Positions 27,490 to 36,625 of a DNA stretch of 64,000 nucleotides are shown here, in pieces; positions within the stretch are counted from its first letter, which is position 1; each line of letters begins with the position of its first letter. Source of the DNA: Methylomonas sp. MK1 (GTDB lineage Bacteria > Pseudomonadota > Gammaproteobacteria > Methylococcales > Methylomonadaceae); NCBI RefSeq assembly GCF_000365425.1, contig NZ_AQOV01000001.1, positions 186,001-250,000 on the forward strand, given 5' to 3'. Below the pieces are notes generated by a model. That model did not search any database. It was not told where the DNA came from and worked only from the letters and a program-made list of their open reading frames with translations. Both the position numbers and the translations under genes were made by a program.

Positions 27490-28383
27490 CTGCCCAATTC
27501 CGCACCGTATATCGGCCGGTTTGCGCCCTCGCCTACCGGCCCGCTTCATCTTGGTTCTTTATACACCGCTCTCGCCAGCTATCTGGATGCCCGTCAGCAT
27601 AATGGTCTATGGCTATTGCGCATCGACGATCTCGATACGCCGCGCAATACGCCAGGAGCCAGCGACGAAATCCTGAATTGCCTGCAAAGCTTTGGTTTGC
27701 ATTGGGACGGCGAGGTGTATTACCAAAGCCAACATCTCGATCAATACGAACAAACCGTTGCCGAATTGCAAAACCGGCATGAGCTATATCCTTGCACCTG
27801 TAGCCGCAGTTTATTGGCGAATTCGCCTTTGATTTATCCGGGCTATTGCCGCGCCAAGACAGAATTGACTAATACACCACATTCGCTGCGGGTAAAAACG
27901 GCGGATATTTCAACACGCTTTGTTGATGACTTGCAGGGTGAAATCAGCCAAAACCTGGCTAGCGAGCACGGCGACTTTATCGTCAAGCGCAAGGATGGCA
28001 TCATCGCTTACCAATTGGCCTGCGTCGTCGACGACCATCGGCAAAAGGTCAGTCGGGTGGTAAGAGGTTACGATTTATTGGATTCGACTGCCAAACAGCT
28101 GTATTTACAGCATTTGCTAGGTTACCCATCACTGCAATACATGCATATTCCGTTGATTGTCGATCACAGAGGCAATAAGCTAAGTAAGCAAACCCGCGCC
28201 GAAGCCGTCAATTCACATCAAGCCGGACCAACCTTGTTTCTGCTGCTAACCTTACTCAAGCAAAATCCACCGCCCGATTTGCGGCTGGCTGCAATCGACA
28301 GTATTCTGGAATGGGCCATCGAACATTGGCAAACCGAACGCTTGACGAACACCCAAACCGTCTCAGCCTTACAACACAATTAA
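27490..28383 (+). CDS. gluQRS: Glutamyl-queuosine tRNA(Asp) synthetase
   Basis: About 297 residues from codon 27490. It transfers glutamate onto queuosine in the anticodon of tRNA-Asp. The HIGH motif appears as PLHLGS, the KMSKS motif as NKLSKQT, and zinc ligands as CTCSR plus YCRAK. The frame carries no ATG, GTG or TTG between the upstream in-frame stop and the HIGH region, only ATT (27487) and CTG (27490). So the start is non-canonical, or one base is wrong here. The start lies 2 nt after the dksA stop. Confidence 0.85.
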   Translation: MPNSAPYIGRFAPSPTGPLHLGSLYTALASYLDARQHNGLWLLRIDDLDTPRNTPGASDEILNCLQSFGLHWDGEVYYQSQHLDQYEQTVAELQNRHELYPCTCSRSLLANSPLIYPGYCRAKTELTNTPHSLRVKTADISTRFVDDLQGEISQNLASEHGDFIVKRKDGIIAYQLACVVDDHRQKVSRVVRGYDLLDSTAKQLYLQHLLGYPSLQYMHIPLIVDHRGNKLSKQTRAEAVNSHQAGPTLFLLLTLLKQNPPPDLRLAAIDSILEWAIEHWQTERLTNTQTVSALQHN

Positions 28384-28409
28384 TAACGTTCAAAGAAGGA
28401 GGTTACGTT

Positions 28410-30350
28410 ATGTCAGACCAAAAAATTTATCCGGTTAACCCGCAGATCGCCGCCAGTGCCCATATCGATAGCGCTGCTTATCCGCGTCTCTACCAACAAT
28501 CGATAACCGAACCGGAAGCTTTTTGGGCTGAACAGGCCGCCGAATTTTTGGACTGGCATCAGCCTTGGCAGCAGGTGCTGCAATACGACTACCCCAAGGG
28601 CGAAATAAAGTGGTTTCTGGGCGGCAAACTTAATGTCACCGTCAACTGCCTGGACCGACACCTGGAAAAGCGCGCTGACCAGGTAGCGATTATTTGGGAA
28701 GGCGACGACCCGGCGCATGATCGTAAACTGACCTACCGCGAACTGCACGCGCAAGTCTGCCAATTTGCCAATGTTCTGAAAGCTAACGGTGTGCAAAAAG
28801 GCGACAGAGTCTGTATTTATCTACCCATGATCGCCGAGGCCGCAGTGGTGATTTTGGCCTGCGCGCGGATCGGCGCGGTGCATTCAATTGTATTCGGCGG
28901 CTTTTCAGCCGATGCGTTGCGTGATCGTGTTATAGATGCCGATTGCCGGGTTTTGATTTGCGCCGACGAGAGCTATCGTGGCGGCAAAATTGTGCATTCG
29001 AAATTGAATGTTGATAAAGCCGCCAATCAATGCCCAAACTTAAATACCGTGATAGTCATCAAGCATACCGGCCACGACATTCCCTGGACCGAAGGCCGCG
29101 ACATTTGCTACCACGAAGCCATGCAAACCGCCTCAACCGACTGCGAGCCGGTGATGATGGATGCCGAAGATCCCTTGTTTATCCTATACACCTCCGGATC
29201 CACCGGACAACCCAAAGGCGTGCTGCACACTACAGGCGGTTATTTGCTGTATGCGGCAATGACCCACAAATATGTGTTCGATTACCAGGAAGGCGACATT
29301 TACTGGTGCACCGCCGACATTGGTTGGATCACCGGCCATTCCTACGTGCTATACGGCCCATTATGTAATGGCGCCACCAGTTTGATGTTCGAGGGCGTAC
29401 CGACTTATCCACATCCCGACCGCTTCTGGCAAGTAATCGATAAACATCAGGTCAATATTTTTTACACTGCGCCAACTGCAATCCGCGCACTGATGGCGCA
29501 GGGCGACGATTTTGTCACCCGCACCAACCGCAGTTCGCTTCGCATTCTGGGCAGCGTCGGTGAACCGATTAATCCGGAAGCTTGGGAATGGTATTACCAG
29601 GTGGTTGGCAACCAACGTTGCCCGATAGTGGACACATGGTGGCAAACCGAAACCGGTGGCATTCTCATCACTCCGTTGCCTGGTGCGACGCCGCTAAAAC
29701 CTGGTTCGGCGACGCTGCCGTTTTTCGGGGTAAAACCGGCGATACTCGACCCGGATGGCAATGTTTTGGAAGGTGAAGCCGAAGGCGTATTGGTACTAAC
29801 TTACCCATGGCCTGGCCAGGCCCGCACGGTTTATGGCGACCATGCGCGCTTTATCGACACCTATTTCGCCAAATTCCCCGGTTACTACTTCGCCGGAGAC
29901 GGTGCCCGCCGCGACAAAGACGGCTATTACTGGATTACCGGTCGCATCGATGACGTGTTGAACGTCTGCGGCCACCGTTTGGGTACCGCGGAAATCGAAA
30001 GCGCGCTGGTACTGCACGACTTAGTGGCCGAAGCCGCCGTGGTGGGTTTTCCGCATCCGATTAAAGGCCAGGGGATTTATGCTTATGTGACTTTAAACGT
30101 CGGCATTGAAGGTAACAGCAGCCTGAAAGGCGAATTGAAGGACTTGGTGCGCGAAGAAATCAGCGCCATCGCCCTGCCCGACTTGATTCAATGGGCGCCT
30201 GGCCTACCTAAGACTCGTTCCGGCAAAATCATGCGCCGCATCCTGCGTAAAATCGCCGCCAACGAATTCCACGATCTCGGAGATACCTCAACGCTTGCTG
30301 ATCCTTCGGTGGTCGAGCAATTGATCGCCAACCGTCTCAAACTGCCTTAA
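28410..30350 (+). CDS. acs: Acetyl-CoA synthetase
   Basis: 646 residues, the standard length. Cytoplasmic AMP-forming enzyme that activates acetate to acetyl-CoA via acetyl-AMP. AAGGAGG is 7 nt upstream of ATG 28410, a strong ribosome site. Motifs: [16 protein letters not shown] (ATP-binding), [23 protein letters not shown], and the regulatory lysine in [12 protein letters not shown]. Acetylation of that lysine usually controls activity. The EamA gene follows after 1 nt, so the two may be one transcript. Confidence 0.97.
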   Translation: MSDQKIYPVNPQIAASAHIDSAAYPRLYQQSITEPEAFWAEQAAEFLDWHQPWQQVLQYDYPKGEIKWFLGGKLNVTVNCLDRHLEKRADQVAIIWEGDDPAHDRKLTYRELHAQVCQFANVLKANGVQKGDRVCIYLPMIAEAAVVILACARIGAVHSIVFGGFSADALRDRVIDADCRVLICADESYRGGKIVHSKLNVDKAANQCPNLNTVIVIKHTGHDIPWTEGRDICYHEAMQTASTDCEPVMMDAEDPLFILYTSGSTGQPKGVLHTTGGYLLYAAMTHKYVFDYQEGDIYWCTADIGWITGHSYVLYGPLCNGATSLMFEGVPTYPHPDRFWQVIDKHQVNIFYTAPTAIRALMAQGDDFVTRTNRSSLRILGSVGEPINPEAWEWYYQVVGNQRCPIVDTWWQTETGGILITPLPGATPLKPGSATLPFFGVKPAILDPDGNVLEGEAEGVLVLTYPWPGQARTVYGDHARFIDTYFAKFPGYYFAGDGARRDKDGYYWITGRIDDVLNVCGHRLGTAEIESALVLHDLVAEAAVVGFPHPIKGQGIYAYVTLNVGIEGNSSLKGELKDLVREEISAIALPDLIQWAPGLPKTRSGKIMRRILRKIAANEFHDLGDTSTLADPSVVEQLIANRLKLP

Positions 30351-30351
30351 G

Positions 30352-31242
30352 GTGAAAATTCGACTTGCCTTAGCATACCTTGGCGTAGTGTTGGTCTGGA
30401 CCACGACACCGCTGGCAATAAAATGGAGCAGTATTGGCGTCAGTTACGTATTCGGCGCCATGGCACGGATGACCACAGGCTTGGCCTGCCTGCTGTTGTT
30501 ATTGTTACTGTTGCGCCGGCGTTTGCCGCTCAACCGCCCCGCTTTGATGACTTACCTGGCGGTGGCGGTACAGCTTTACGGCAGTATGCTGATTACCTAT
30601 TGGTCGGCGCAATTCGTACCGTCCGGCTGGATTTCGGTGATTTTCGGTTTAAGCCCTTTTATGACCGCCTTCATGGCCGCCGCCTATCTGAAAGAACGCA
30701 GTCTGGGTTGGGGCAAGTTATTCGCTTATGGTTTGGGTGTAGGTGGATTAGTGGTGATGTTCAGCTCGGCGTTGGAATTGGATGAACTGGCTCTACAAGG
30801 CGTGATCGGCGTGCTGGTTGCTACCTTTATACACGCGGCCAGTGCGGTGTGGGTGAAACAAATTGACGCGCGCCTGTCGGCTTTACAATTAGTCACGGGT
30901 GGATTGTTAATCTCGGTCCCATTGTATTTCGGCACTTGGTATTGGCTGGATGACGGCAAATTGCCTGAAACCATTCCGGAGCAAACCCTGTATTCGATTG
31001 CCTATCTTGGCGTCGTTGCGACAACCTTGGGTTTTGCTTTGTATTATTTTATATTGAACAATATGCAAGCCACCAACGTCGCGATGATGAATCTGATGAC
31101 GCCGATCATGTCGTTGCTGCTTGGCTACACGGTAAATCATGAGCCATTGACGCTGAAAACCATGGCGGGCACCGCGCTGATTATGTGCGCGCTGTTGATT
31201 TACGAAATCGTCAATCGCCGGCAACAACGGAATGGCGGGTAA
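30352..31242 (+). CDS. EamA/DMT-family inner-membrane transporter
   Basis: 296 residues with ten predicted helices in two EamA repeats, as in RhaT/YdcZ-type drug or metabolite exporters. It starts with GTG 30352 directly after the acs stop. The repeats open with LAYLGVVLVWTTTPLAIKW and with VLVATFIHAASAVWVK. Substrate cannot be deduced. A 9-bp hairpin overlaps the end of the gene. Confidence 0.85.
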   Translation: MKIRLALAYLGVVLVWTTTPLAIKWSSIGVSYVFGAMARMTTGLACLLLLLLLLRRRLPLNRPALMTYLAVAVQLYGSMLITYWSAQFVPSGWISVIFGLSPFMTAFMAAAYLKERSLGWGKLFAYGLGVGGLVVMFSSALELDELALQGVIGVLVATFIHAASAVWVKQIDARLSALQLVTGGLLISVPLYFGTWYWLDDGKLPETIPEQTLYSIAYLGVVATTLGFALYYFILNNMQATNVAMMNLMTPIMSLLLGYTVNHEPLTLKTMAGTALIMCALLIYEIVNRRQQRNGG

Positions 31243-31252
31243 TCGCCATTCC
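31229..31252. terminator. Hairpin at the acs/EamA versus galU convergent end
   Basis: Perfect stem GGAATGGCG/CGCCATTCC with a 6-nt loop spans the EamA stop. It could act on both strands between convergent genes. There is no T-run on either side, so it may only be a weak or Rho-assisted terminator. Confidence 0.35.
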
Positions 31253-31266
31253 GCGCCGTCTGAGAA

Positions 31267-31515
31267 CTAAATTTTGCTGACGCGTTGCTGCAAATACGCG
31301 GCGAAATCGGCTTTAATTTCCGGATGCAGCAAACCGTACTCAACGTTAGCCAACAAGAAACCGAATTTTGATCCGCAGTCGTAACGGTTGCCTGCAAATT
31401 CGTAAGACAACACTTCTTCGTCTTCCATCAATGCGGCAATCGCATCGGTCAACTGAATTTCACCGCCTGCGCCGCTCCCGGTGTTTTCGATTTTTTCAAA
31501 AATAGCAGCTGTCTT
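31267..31515 (-). pseudogene. galU: 3' remnant of UTP-glucose-1-phosphate uridylyltransferase (galU)
   Basis: About 80 codons from the C-terminus of GalU, in frame with the natural stop. They include AIFEKIENTGSGAGGEIQL, then TDAIAALMEDEE, FDCGSKFG-like (YDCGSKFGF) and ANVEYGLLHPEIK. The enzyme makes UDP-glucose. About 200 N-terminal codons, including the catalytic loop, are absent. Upstream of LKTAAIFEK a stop (TAA) is met and AT-rich sequence takes over near 31505-31525. Codon composition changes sharply at that point, as does base composition. Confidence 0.85.
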
Positions 31516-31529
31516 TAATTATAAACAAA

Positions 31530-33059
31530 TTATCTTATTTGCTGATGCTCAGGACGAAGCAAATCGTTCACTGTTTTTACCGGATTGAATGTTTCCATAG
31601 GAACTTCAACAAAAATTGTATTCCAATCGCTCATGGCGCCATTCCAAAGTCCGGGCAACTCTAAAGCTTTCAATTCTTTGCCACCCTTCGATTTCGATGA
31701 AATAAATCCGGTTTGCTTATCAACGTATTGTAAAAGATTAAATTTTTCGCCTTTATAGTTCTTCACTCCACATACCAAATCAACAGGATTAAAATGTGTT
31801 GAATTCATCATTTTTGCTTTTTCTGTCGGATTTGATAAATCAATTTGCGAACTTTCGAGAATTTGAGTAGACACGGTTCCGTCTGCATTTACAGTAAGAA
31901 AAGGACCGCCACCAGGCTCTCCGGTATTTTTAACCATACCACAAACCCGAATTGGACGATTTAGTTTTGATTTCAGATACTGTTTTAACTCACTTTTATC
32001 CAATTTATTAATTTCAGGGTGAATGTTATTAAGTTCCTTTTCGCAAAACAGAGCAATTTCATGTAAGCTTGAAATAGATATATTATCTTTCTCCAATAAT
32101 TGAAGATTTTCAAACGCTTTTTGTTGAAGTTTTATCAATAAACCCGCAATAGCTTTCTTGTATTTAACTGTTTGATTTTTAAGTGCATCAGGAACCACAT
32201 TATCGATATTTTTAATAAAAATAACATCTGCATTTAAATCGTTCAGATTTTCAATAAGAGCACCATGTCCTCCGGGGCGAAAAACTAATTTTCCATTTTC
32301 GCGAAATGGTTGATTTTGTTCGTCGACAGCTATAGTGTCAGTCGATGTTTTTTGTTCTGAGAAACTGATGTTGAATTTTTTGCCCAGTACATTTTCGTAT
32401 TCAGAAAGCGTATCATTTACATGATTTTCAAACAGTTGACGGTGTTCAGTTGAAACTGTGAAATGAATATTTACTTCATTCGATGAATTAGAAGCATACA
32501 ATCCACCTTCCACCAAATGCTCCTGTAGCGAAGTGCGTTTTTCATTGTTATACGTGTGAAATAAAAGCAAGCCTTTAGGCAACGCACCATAATTCAAGCC
32601 ATTACTGTTTAATAAATTAGATACAATAGCTTTCGTCTCTCCACTTTTGATCAAATCATCAATGCTTTTATTATTATTTTTCAAACAACATTCGTTCAAA
32701 ACATCGTAAAAAGCGAAGTTTTTAATTTCAGTAATAAATTTAATTTCAGCAGGTTTTGTTGGTTCGGCATAATCGGCATCCAAAAACTCATATAAATCTT
32801 TAAACATACGACTGGCCGCACCCGATGCCGGAACAAATTTGAGTATTGAAGCATTGCTTTTCAAATAAGCATCCCATGTTTCCAACAAATCATTAATTTG
32901 TGCATCCGAAGCAATGGTAATACCCTGCCCTGGTGATGCAGCATTAATAATTTTCAAAAACGGGAAACCAGTTTCAAAACTTTTAAGCTGATGAGCAATT
33001 TGTGATTCTGAAATACATTTTTCACTAATTTGCTGTAAATCGTTGTTTGATAGCATCAT
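31530..33059 (-). CDS. DUF4301 family protein, Bacteroidota-like and AT-rich
   Basis: 509 residues of full length for DUF4301. Family signatures visible: FLKIINAASPGQGI (about 33-46), FVPASGAASRMFKDLYEFL (about 78-96) and FRPGGHGALIENLND (about 258-272). VIFIKNIDNVVPD resembles a nucleotide-sugar pyrophosphorylase active-site segment, which is an inference. DUF4301 is known mainly from Bacteroidota. GC is about one third, far below neighbours, with codon use to match. Tandem ATG codons allow a start at 33059 or 33056. It sits inside truncated galU, so it is either a transfer or an assembly join. Function is unknown. Confidence 0.82.
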   Translation of the reverse strand: MMLSNNDLQQISEKCISESQIAHQLKSFETGFPFLKIINAASPGQGITIASDAQINDLLETWDAYLKSNASILKFVPASGAASRMFKDLYEFLDADYAEPTKPAEIKFITEIKNFAFYDVLNECCLKNNNKSIDDLIKSGETKAIVSNLLNSNGLNYGALPKGLLLFHTYNNEKRTSLQEHLVEGGLYASNSSNEVNIHFTVSTEHRQLFENHVNDTLSEYENVLGKKFNISFSEQKTSTDTIAVDEQNQPFRENGKLVFRPGGHGALIENLNDLNADVIFIKNIDNVVPDALKNQTVKYKKAIAGLLIKLQQKAFENLQLLEKDNISISSLHEIALFCEKELNNIHPEINKLDKSELKQYLKSKLNRPIRVCGMVKNTGEPGGGPFLTVNADGTVSTQILESSQIDLSNPTEKAKMMNSTHFNPVDLVCGVKNYKGEKFNLLQYVDKQTGFISSKSKGGKELKALELPGLWNGAMSDWNTIFVEVPMETFNPVKTVNDLLRPEHQQIR

Positions 33060-33133
33060 GTTATAATTTTTGATGTTGTAAATTTTGTTATATGTATCTA
33101 TACAATTAATTAAACGCCAAAAGTACGGCTACA

Positions 33134-33268
33134 TTTGGCCACCTCGAAAAAACCATCAGATGGGAAAAAAGCGGCAACCCAATGCTGCTGATACCCGCCA
33201 TGATCATAGAAAGCTTCTTGCCGCCGAAAAAGGGCATTGATCTGCCCACAGTGGGGATTGTGGTGTGA
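33134..33268 (+). pseudogene. Unidentified 44-codon C-terminal protein fragment
   Basis: From 33134 to a TGA at 33266-33268 the frame reads a plausible protein end (FGHLEKTIRWEKSG ... GIDLPTVGIVV). GC-rich codons contrast with DUF4301 just to the left. It has no start in the native context, and the AT-rich insert ends within about 20 bp of its beginning, so it looks like a host gene cut by the insertion. I do not recognise the family. Confidence 0.4.
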
Positions 33269-33566
33269 TATCCGACTACGTAGTCTTTACCAAAATCATC
33301 CCCACTTTAGAAAAACACTGATATCCGATTGATTCCCATATGAGTTACCGTTCGGCATAATTCTTCATTATATTCATATGGCAACAATGCATCGGCTTTG
33401 GAGCTAAATAGAAATTCTATATCATGATTGACTGCTTATGGTCGATTGTGTTGAAAAAACCTGTTTTTCTCGAATTCCAACTACTTTTGCAGTTTAAGCG
33501 GTAATCCCCCCTGAAAAAAGCAGCGTTTAAAATCAGACTGGACTCTAGTCCTTTGGAGAACAAAGA
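33269..33566. other. Intergenic region with no gene
   Basis: About 300 bp of mixed composition. It contains GGTCGATTGTGTTGAAAAAA near 33439, which resembles terminal sequences of IS elements of the IS5 type. I could not find its partner, so this is only a suggestion of an IS end. Confidence 0.3.
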
Positions 33567-34205
33567 TTAGGACAGCACAAGACGACCTTTTCGGTCCCCT
33601 GTTCGAGCACCGAGATCGTCGGATCGATCGGCTGGGCAATCCGTTGTTGGAATTTGAAGCCCATGTGGATTGGGACGCGTTCCGGCCGCTGCTGGATCAA
33701 GTACACTACAAGGTCCGCAAATCGTCCGCCGGGCATAACAGGTTGGTGAAAAATTCTTTTTTACAACAAATCGAGCCTATATTTAGTACCACCAGGTTGG
33801 CTTTGATACTAAATAAAGGCCTCTTCCAGCTGAATTAGTGTCCAGAATATGGTTTTTCACCAACCTGGTATTGCTCGATAGCGGCAACACCAGCCGGGAT
33901 GTGTGGACCGACAGTGCCTATCGATCCGAAGCTGTCGAAGCCCATCTTGAATCCCAAGGTTACCGCAGCCGGATTCACCATAAAGGGGGCGCGGCAAACC
34001 GCTGACCGACCGGGAAAAACAAGGCAACAGCAGCCGCTCCAAAACCCGTTGCCGGGTCGAACACGTGTTTGTCTGGATGATGCAATGGAGCGGAAACTCA
34101 GTCCGTTGCATCGGCCTGGCTCGCTCCGAAGTGCGTATCGGTTTCATGAACTTGGTGTACAACATAAGGCGTTTTTGCGCTATTCGCAGGGTAGCTGCGT
34201 CTTGA
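33567..34205 (+). pseudogene. IS5-family transposase relic with internal deletion and frameshift
   Basis: The 5' part encodes an IS5-type N-terminus (DDLFGPLFEHRDRRIDRLGN, then VDWDAFRPLLDQVHYK). It breaks after KSSAG, where the 129-bp inverted-repeat element begins. On the far side, a C-terminal part resumes (WTDSAYRSEAVEAHL, then RVEHVFVWMMQWSG and FMNLVYNIRRF), which holds the DDE D and E residues. More than 100 central codons are gone. One missing base after AANR (around 33989) shifts the frame. The element is dead. Confidence 0.8.
33739..33867. mobile_element. 129-bp MITE-like inverted-repeat element inside the IS5 relic
   Basis: Perfect 15-bp terminal inverted repeats: CAGGTTGGTGAAAAA (33739-33753) and its complement TTTTTCACCAACCTG (33853-33867). 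Inside is a second perfect repeat, ATTTAGTA/TACTAAAT (33781-33788 and 33807-33814). It encodes no protein. It interrupts the transposase gene exactly where sequence is lost. No clear target duplication flanks it. Confidence 0.6.
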
Positions 34206-34455
34206 TGCCGCCCATAGGGGCCGAAAAGGCTCCTATGGGAAGATGATTGTTTGGAAAAGTTGGCTTTTGAGGCCGTTTTAAACCTCGCAAACAATTATTA
34301 TTGGATTATTATTAGAGGTACCCTAAAGTTAAAATTGACTGTTAGCTAATCAAGTCTGCGCACACAAGCTTCGTCAGTCTTAAATTATCGCGTTACACTA
34401 GCAATTTTAGGCCATAATTAAAGTTCATTTTCAACTCTCCTCGCAAGATTTCTCA

Positions 34456-35775
34456 ATGACAAAACTGTTACTCACGTTTTTGGTAGCTCTGATATGGGGA
34501 AGCCCCGCTTTTTGCCAGGATTTACTGGAAACCTATCAGCTGGCGAAAGCCAATGACCCAGAATTTAAAAGCTCGGACATTAATAAACTAGCCACCGCAG
34601 AGATCAAATCGCAAAGCATTGCGCAGATGTTGCCCAATCTGTCCTTTAGCGCCAACAGCAGCCGCAATCGTCTGGAAAGTACCAGCTTTTTGGGCACCAC
34701 CTTACAGCATTACTGGGACAGCAAATTGGGCATCAATTTGAAACAACCCGTGTTTCATTGGGACCATTGGGTACAGCTCGATCAGGCTGATAACAAAATT
34801 GCTCAGGCGGAAGCGCAATTCCAGGCCAAGCAACAAAGCTTGATCCGCAGAACCGCCGAGGCTTATTTCAATATATTGGCCGCGCAAGACAATCTGGAAT
34901 TTGCCAACTCGGAAAAAAAATCCATCGAAAAGCAGTTAGAACAGGCCAAACAGCGTTTCGACGTCGGCATCATAGCCATCACTGATGTGTATGAAGCCCA
35001 AGCCGGTTATGACAGAGCCCTGGCCAGCGAGATCGAAGCGGGAAACCTTTTGGATAACAGCAAGGAAGCCCTGCGGGAAATCATAGGCGAAAACGCCGCC
35101 GAACTGAACAGTTTGCAACCGCAAATCCCGCTAAGCCCGCCGGCACCAGAGGATTTATCATCCTGGTCGAATGCTGCGGAAAACAACAATTTCTCTATCG
35201 TCGCACAAATTAATCAAGCCGAATACGTCCGCAAAAACGTCGAGTTACAACAATCCAAGCATCTGCCAACCCTTGACATCGTTGCTCAATATAGCGAAAT
35301 GGACACCGGCAACCAATACGGTTTGCGCGGCGACAATGAAAGCTTCGGATTGCAACTAAACCTGCCTTTATACGAAGGCGGAGGCACCTCTTCCCGCAGC
35401 CGCCAGGCAGCTTACGAGTATGAAGCAGCCAAGGAAGATTTGACTAAAGTAAAACGCAGCATCAATCGCGGCGTTAAAGACGCGTTTCGGGGCGTGGTTT
35501 CCAGCATCAGCAGAGTCAACGCGCTGGAGGCCACCAGCAAATCCGCGGCAATGGCAGTGGAAGCCGCCGAAGCCGGTTTTGAAGTGGGCACCCGCACCAT
35601 GGTTGACGTACTAACCGAACAACGCAACCTTTTTAAAGCCAAAAGCGATCACGCCAGAAGCCGTTACGACTATCTAATTAACGGCATCAAACTCAAGGAA
35701 GCCGCCGGTAGTCTGAATGAAGAGGACTTGCAACAGATCAATCAATATTTGCAGGGAACGCTGAGTAAGAACTAG
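34456..35775 (+). CDS. tolC: TolC-family outer-membrane channel protein
   Basis: 439 residues with a signal peptide (MTKLLLTFLVALIWGSPAFC) and two homologous OEP repeats of TolC. Each carries a long helix pair and a beta segment (PNLSFSANSSRNRLE and PTLDIVAQYSEMDT). The hallmark GTRTMVDVLTEQRNLF lies in the second repeat. TolC forms a trimeric outer-membrane tunnel for type I secretion and efflux. It has no partner genes next to it; the RND operon at 56-62 kb carries its own outer-membrane factor. Confidence 0.92.
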   Translation: MTKLLLTFLVALIWGSPAFCQDLLETYQLAKANDPEFKSSDINKLATAEIKSQSIAQMLPNLSFSANSSRNRLESTSFLGTTLQHYWDSKLGINLKQPVFHWDHWVQLDQADNKIAQAEAQFQAKQQSLIRRTAEAYFNILAAQDNLEFANSEKKSIEKQLEQAKQRFDVGIIAITDVYEAQAGYDRALASEIEAGNLLDNSKEALREIIGENAAELNSLQPQIPLSPPAPEDLSSWSNAAENNNFSIVAQINQAEYVRKNVELQQSKHLPTLDIVAQYSEMDTGNQYGLRGDNESFGLQLNLPLYEGGGTSSRSRQAAYEYEAAKEDLTKVKRSINRGVKDAFRGVVSSISRVNALEATSKSAAMAVEAAEAGFEVGTRTMVDVLTEQRNLFKAKSDHARSRYDYLINGIKLKEAAGSLNEEDLQQINQYLQGTLSKN

Positions 35776-35934
35776 TCGACCCGTGGAGTGCTCGAAGCCG
35801 CTCGTTAACATCACCGGTTTCGCCGCTCCCCAATGCCGGGCGTTATTAGCTCAGCCATGTCCTTATCATTTAGCCTTCCACTGTAACCGTTAAATATGCA
35901 GCCGAACGCAGGCTTAGGATATAGTGAGCTTCCA

Positions 35935-36438
35935 AGGCTTTGCTATTTGCGGGAAACATAGGCTTTACTTCGTTTACCCCATCCTCAACCGCTAAGCCAA
36001 GATCGGGCGGCAAGCAGCCCGCTAGCCTAAATCGATTCTTTCTACTCTCGCAGCCATTTGGTTATCGCTTTAGGCGCAAGCCTTTTAAGCTCCCGCACGA
36101 GACTTTTCGCTATCGTCGCAAGGCTTTTAGCGTTACGGACAAGCCTAAAAGCCTTGCTGGCTCATTTAAAAGCTTTGCGGGCAACTCGAATTTATTTATT
36201 AACTGGGCACAACACCTCGCGCGCCAGGCTATTTGGCTTATGCACAAGGTATTTTGCTATCCTCGCAACGCATTCAGGTAATTCGTAAGCCCACAAAACC
36301 TTGCAGGCAAAGCAAATTGATTTGCTCGCCCGGCAAAAAACCTTGCGCGTAAGGCGGCTTGATTTGCGTCCAAGAAAGTTAGGCTTTCGCGACTAGCAAA
36401 ATGCAATCATCGCTCGGCTCCAAGGATTGCGAACGGGA
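35935..36438. repeat. Degenerate 21-bp tandem repeat array
   Basis: From 36061 to about 36438 the sequence divides into 18 consecutive 21-base units that share a pattern near CTTTT-GC-(n)-TCGCAAGG, for example CTTTTCGCTATCGTCGCAAGG (36103-36123) and TATTTTGCTATCCTCGCAACG (36250-36270). Traces of the same period extend back to about 35935. A chance open frame through units 0-9 reads heptads such as LLALRTS, LKALLAH and LKALRAT. I see no promoter or start that would make this a real gene. Confidence 0.6.
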
Positions 36439-36625
36439 AACAACCAACCGCCCACGCGAAAATGAGGCCCAGCATTGTCCCTTCGTTTGGGAATTGGATG
36501 TGATCGATCATGGTATTGGTCGTGGAGTTAGACGGAAATCGGCCAAAAGCTGCCAATCAACAATTGTGTATCTAGGTCAGGTTTAGTAAAGCCTCTTGCC
36601 ATTTCTGTCTGCGATAAAGAAGGAG

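Noticed and set aside
34456-35775. tolC as part of a type I secretion operon
   Set aside because: No ABC transporter or adaptor gene is adjacent on either side.
36058-36288. Leucine-rich open frame in the 21-bp repeats as a gene
   Set aside because: No ribosome site, a chance product of a repeat whose period is a multiple of three, and both open frames there have similar support.
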